A stretch of DNA of 64,000 nucleotides, from positions 1,312,501-1,376,500 of the forward strand of contig CM040750.1 in the NCBI GenBank assembly GCA_022829145.1. Direction: 5' to 3'. How positions within the stretch are numbered: position 1 is the stretch's first letter; every line of letters starts with the position of its first letter. The DNA comes from Albula goreensis. Its lineage: Eukaryota > Chordata > Actinopteri > Albuliformes > Albulidae. The notes beneath the pieces are model-generated. The model saw only the letters and a program-made list of their open reading frames with translations, was not told the DNA's origin and did not search any database. Of the stretch, positions 60,569-64,000 are shown in pieces. The position numbers and the translations under genes were made by a program.

Positions 60569-61528
60569 TTCCAATAATATTCCTGAGAGCTGTCACTGTT
60601 TGGACTTTTCATCCACTTAAACAGAACACACTCCATCCAATAGCATTCCTGAGAGCTGTCACTGTTTGGACTTTTCATCCACTTAACAGAACACACTCCA
60701 TCCAATAGCATTCCTGAGAGCTGTCACTGTTTGGACTTTTCATCCACTTAAACAGAACACACTCCATCCAATAGCATTGCTGAGAGCTGTCACTGTTTGG
60801 ACTTTTCATCCACTTACACAGAACACACTCCATCCAATAGCACAGAAGCTGTCACTGTTTGGACTTTTCATCATCAGAACACACTCCATCCAATAGCATT
60901 CTGAGAGCTGTCACTGATTGGACTTTTCATCCACTTAAACAGAACACACTCCATCCAATAGCATTCCTGAGAGCTGTCACTGTTTGGACTTTTCATCCAC
61001 TGCACTGCTGAGAGCTGTCACTGATTGGACTTTTCATCCACTTAAACAGAACACACTCCATCCAATAGCACTGCTGAGAGCTGTCACTGATTGGACTTTT
61101 CATCCACTTACACAGAACACACTCCATCCAATAGCACTGCTGAGAGTTGTCACTGATTGGACTTTTCATCCACTTACACAGAACACACTCCATCCAATAG
61201 CATTGCTGAGAGCTGTCACTGTTTGGACTTTTCATCCACTTACACAGAACACACTCCATCCAATAGCATTCCTGAGAGCTGTCATTGTTTGGACTTTTCA
61301 TCCACTTAAACAGAACACACTCCATCCAATAGCATTCCTGAGAGCTGTCACTGTTTGGACTTTTCATCCACTTACACAGAACACACTCCATCCAATAGCA
61401 TTCCTGAGAGCTGTCACTGTTTGGACTTTTCATCCACTTAAACAGAACACACTCCATCCAATAGCATTCCTGAGAGCTGTCATTGTTTGGACTTTTCATC
61501 CACTTACACAGAACACACTCCATCCAAG
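60569..61528. repeat. 66-bp minisatellite, about 14.5 copies
   Basis: The unit is 66 bp (22 codons) with cores CCTGAGAGCTGTCACTGTTT and ACAGAACACACTCCATCCAA. Indels and truncated units are in the 5' half (60841-61010). The 3' half is regular, giving a plus frame of about 200 codons and a minus frame of 176. Variants are ATTCCTG/ATTGCTG/CACTGCTG, GTTTGG/GATTGG and TTAAACAG/TTACACAG. Confidence 0.95.
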
Positions 61529-62233
61529 GACAACTCTCAGAGCTTTCTGCAAAATATTATGTATGAACGGCCATGACTGTTTTGTGAAATGATGATGTTG
61601 CTATGCAACCCACATCTGCTGTGGCCCGAAGGGCCTTTAAGTCCGCCAATTAAGATTTTTAGAAATATTCTAATCAGGGCTTTTGTGAAATCAAATGCAT
61701 TCTAAAAGGGGCGAGGTTCCCAGTTTCTTTTTTTTTTGTCATTCCTTAAATATCTGCTTAAAATGATGTTATTCTCTCCTTTACACATAACTGACAGAAC
61801 TTTCCAGCATAGTGCATTTTAAAAGGTGACATTTAGACTCAAAGTAAAACCTGATTTGCAATTTGTATTAAACTCCAAAGCGGTTCATGTCAGATGAGAA
61901 CCTCTAGATGATCATTAATCTCAAATCTCTTCAGTGCGCTTAAAAAAAAAAATCACAAGTCTTCAAAGAAATCTGAATTGCAAATATGACGATAATAAGC
62001 CAGCAGGGAATAACATGCTTGTGTGTTCCTCTTAGAGCTTGAGAAATAAGGACACCTGAAGCCTGGAGAGTGGGCCCAGGCTGTCTCACTGGTGCCCACT
62101 GTAAACGGCTGAGGACCCAAACAAACTGGGAAAGAGCCACGCAAAGGTGATGATTAGCAAACAACCTTCTGTGCCTCATTCAAATGGAAGAGCACACACA
62201 AAAAAATGTATCCATGTTATGGAAGACTTTTTA
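61529..62233. other. unique spacer, no gene seen
   Basis: No array or gene. Short poly-T and poly-A runs at 61729 and 61942. Confidence 0.4.
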
Positions 62234-63275
62234 GTGGCACTACCCAGCTCCTCCTTTAAACCCTCTCTGCTCTGGCGTGTGTCTATGTGGGCACTGCCCA
62301 GCTCCTCCTTTAAACCCTCTCTGCTCTGGGGTGTGTCTATGTGGGCACTGCCCAGGTCCTCCTTTAAACCCTCTCTGCTCTGGCGTGTGTCTATGTGGGC
62401 ACTGCCCAGCTCCTCCTTTAAACCCTCTCTGCTCTGGCGTGTGTCTATGTGGGCACTGCCCAGCTCCTCCTTTAAACCCTCTCTGCTCAGGCGTGTCTAT
62501 GTGGGCACTGCCCAGGTCCTCCTTTAAACCCTCTCTGCTCTGGCGTGTGTCTATGTGGGCACTGCCCAGGTCCTCCTTTAAACCCTCTCTGCTCTGGGGT
62601 GTGTCTCTGTGGGCACTGCCCAGGTCCTCCTTAAACCCTCCTCTCTCTGCTCTGGCATGTGTGTGCTAAACCCTGCTCAGGGCACTGCCCAGCTCCTCCT
62701 TTAAACCCTCTCTTTAAACCCTCTCTGCTCTCTGGCATGTCTATGTGGGCACTGCCCAGGTCCTCCTTTAAACCCTCTCTGCTCTGGGGTGTCTATGTGG
62801 GCACTGCCCAGCTCCTCCTTTAAACCCTCTCTGTTCTGGCGTGTGTCTATGGGCACTGCCCAGGTCCTCTCTGCTCTGGCGTGTGTCTATGTGGGCACTG
62901 CCCAGCTCCTCCTTTAAACCCTCTCTGCTCCCAGGGTCTATGTGGGCACTGCCCAGCTGCCCAGCTCCTCCTCCTTTAAACCCTTCTCTGCTCTGGGTGT
63001 GTCCTCCTTAGATTGTCTATGGGCACTGCCCAGCTCCTCCTTTAAACCCTCCCTCTGCTCAGGCGTGTCTATGTGGGCACTGCCCAGCTCCTCTTTTAAA
63101 CCCTCTCTGCTCAGGCGTGTCATGAAACCCTCTGCTCTGCTGGCGTGTCTTTCCCTCTCTGCTCAGATTTCCCCATCATGCTCTCAATCATCTAACCCCC
63201 AGAGGTCATGAAGCTGGCATTAAGCTCAGGCGTGTCTATGTGGGCACTGTGTCAGCATTCCTTTAAACCCTCTCT
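62234..63275. repeat. 54-bp minisatellite, about 18 copies, decayed 3' end
   Basis: The unit is 54 bp with cores TGTGTCTATGTGGGCACTGC and CCAGCTCCTCCTTTAAACCC. The first half (62234-62630) is regular. From 62630 partial and fused units prevail, and unique text interrupts the array at about 63150-63230 before one last degenerate unit near 63228-63275. Confidence 0.94.
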
Positions 63276-64000
63276 GAACTAACAGTTCTTCCTCGCATTA
63301 TAATCGCTCATAGTTTCCATCGCCCACCCTTCCATGTCTTTGAGTGATTGGGCTAGGATGAGGTAATAGTTACTTTCCAGGAGGATGGATCCATCCTCCC
63401 ATTTTTACAGTCTTTAACTACAATTTTAACTACAGTCTTTAACTTACTTTTTCCTGATGCATTGGGGCTGTGTGTGAATTCTGTATGATAGTTAAAAAGA
63501 GAATACAATTTAGTCCTTCAGTATGCTTATAGCCCACACTTTCCCATACACTGCGGACTGCAGGCTGTAAACCTACATGAGGACACAGTCTGAAATGAAA
63601 TGTTTGGAAATCTCTGAAAATGGTTGTGTTGATCTCTTCAAAAGAACAGATTTAATCCATATTATAGTATGCTGAATCCTCATATAATTATTATATATTG
63701 ACGCCATGCATAGATACCTAATTATAAATGATGAAATAGAAAATTAAGCTGTATTGTCATGTGTCTGTGAATGTATAGTAAATAGAACATGACAGATGTT
63801 TTTCATATTTTTGGAGGGGTCAGTTGGCAAAGCCAGCACCCTTACTTTGCTTATCTGCACTACCCCGGTTAATGATGTAATTGTATAAAATTATTAAAAA
63901 AAATGTATTTTATTTTTTTAAATCAGCAGGCACAACTATACAAATTCAAGTTCCTGGCAGCTAAATTTTACTGATTTCTCACTACACTACACTGTTTAAC
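63276..64000. other. unique AT-rich sequence, no gene seen
   Basis: No feature recognised. Confidence 0.4.

Overview
The window reads as vertebrate, most likely ray-finned fish, nuclear DNA. The support is the repeat repertoire: a deleted Tc1-like transposon with ~130-bp inverted repeats, AT-rich hAT MITEs starting TAGGGCTGC, a piggyBac-type element between TTAA sites, a Tigger-like MITE, tRNA-derived SINEs and a CR1/L2-type non-LTR retrotransposon. I cannot name the species. I see no complete host gene, tRNA or rRNA. Two short stretches (3-238 and 13063-13170) could be exons, but both calls are weak. The 64 kb is best described as gene-poor intergenic or intronic sequence.

The outstanding property is minisatellite density. 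Eleven unrelated tandem arrays, with unit lengths 39, 45, 21, 39, 49, 46, 36, 58, 43, 66 and 54 bp, cover about 19.9 kb, or roughly 31% of the window. The largest (6355-12497) has about 136 copies of a 45-bp unit. Nearly all long open frames in the window are by-products of these arrays: either the unit length is a multiple of three, or the unit lacks stops in every frame. They should not be read as genes.

Layout. 1-1.2 kb: possible exon edge, then a 39-bp array with a four-monomer higher-order repeat. 2.6-2.8 kb: SINE. 4.8 kb: short 25-bp repeat. 5.3-6.2 kb: Tc1 deletion derivative. 6.4-12.5 kb: giant 45-bp array. 14.6-15.1 kb: hAT transposase relic, followed by a 21-bp array. 19.2-20.35 kb: piggyBac-like element. 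23.1-25.0 kb: indel-free 39-bp array. 25.5-26.4 and 27.6-30.4 kb: 49-bp and 46-bp arrays. 34.6-35.6 kb: source copy of a 988-bp duplication. 36-37.1 and 38.5-39.1 kb: 36-bp and 58-bp arrays. 41.7-42.7 kb: second copy of the 988-bp segment, bounded by a 21-bp target-site duplication. 45.6 kb: Tigger-like MITE. 53.8-55.8 kb: dead LINE on the minus strand, split by a hAT MITE that itself seems to hold a mariner-type MITE. 56.1-58.6 kb: 43-bp array. 58.7-59.05 kb: intact hAT MITE with perfect 8-bp TSD. 60.6-61.5 and 62.2-63.3 kb: 66-bp and 54-bp arrays.

The observations most worth following are the apparently identical 988-bp copy with a target-site duplication and no poly-A tail, the nested transposons, the exceptional minisatellite density (which suggests, but does not prove, a subtelomeric or recombination-active region), and the contrast between indel-free and heavily rearranged arrays.
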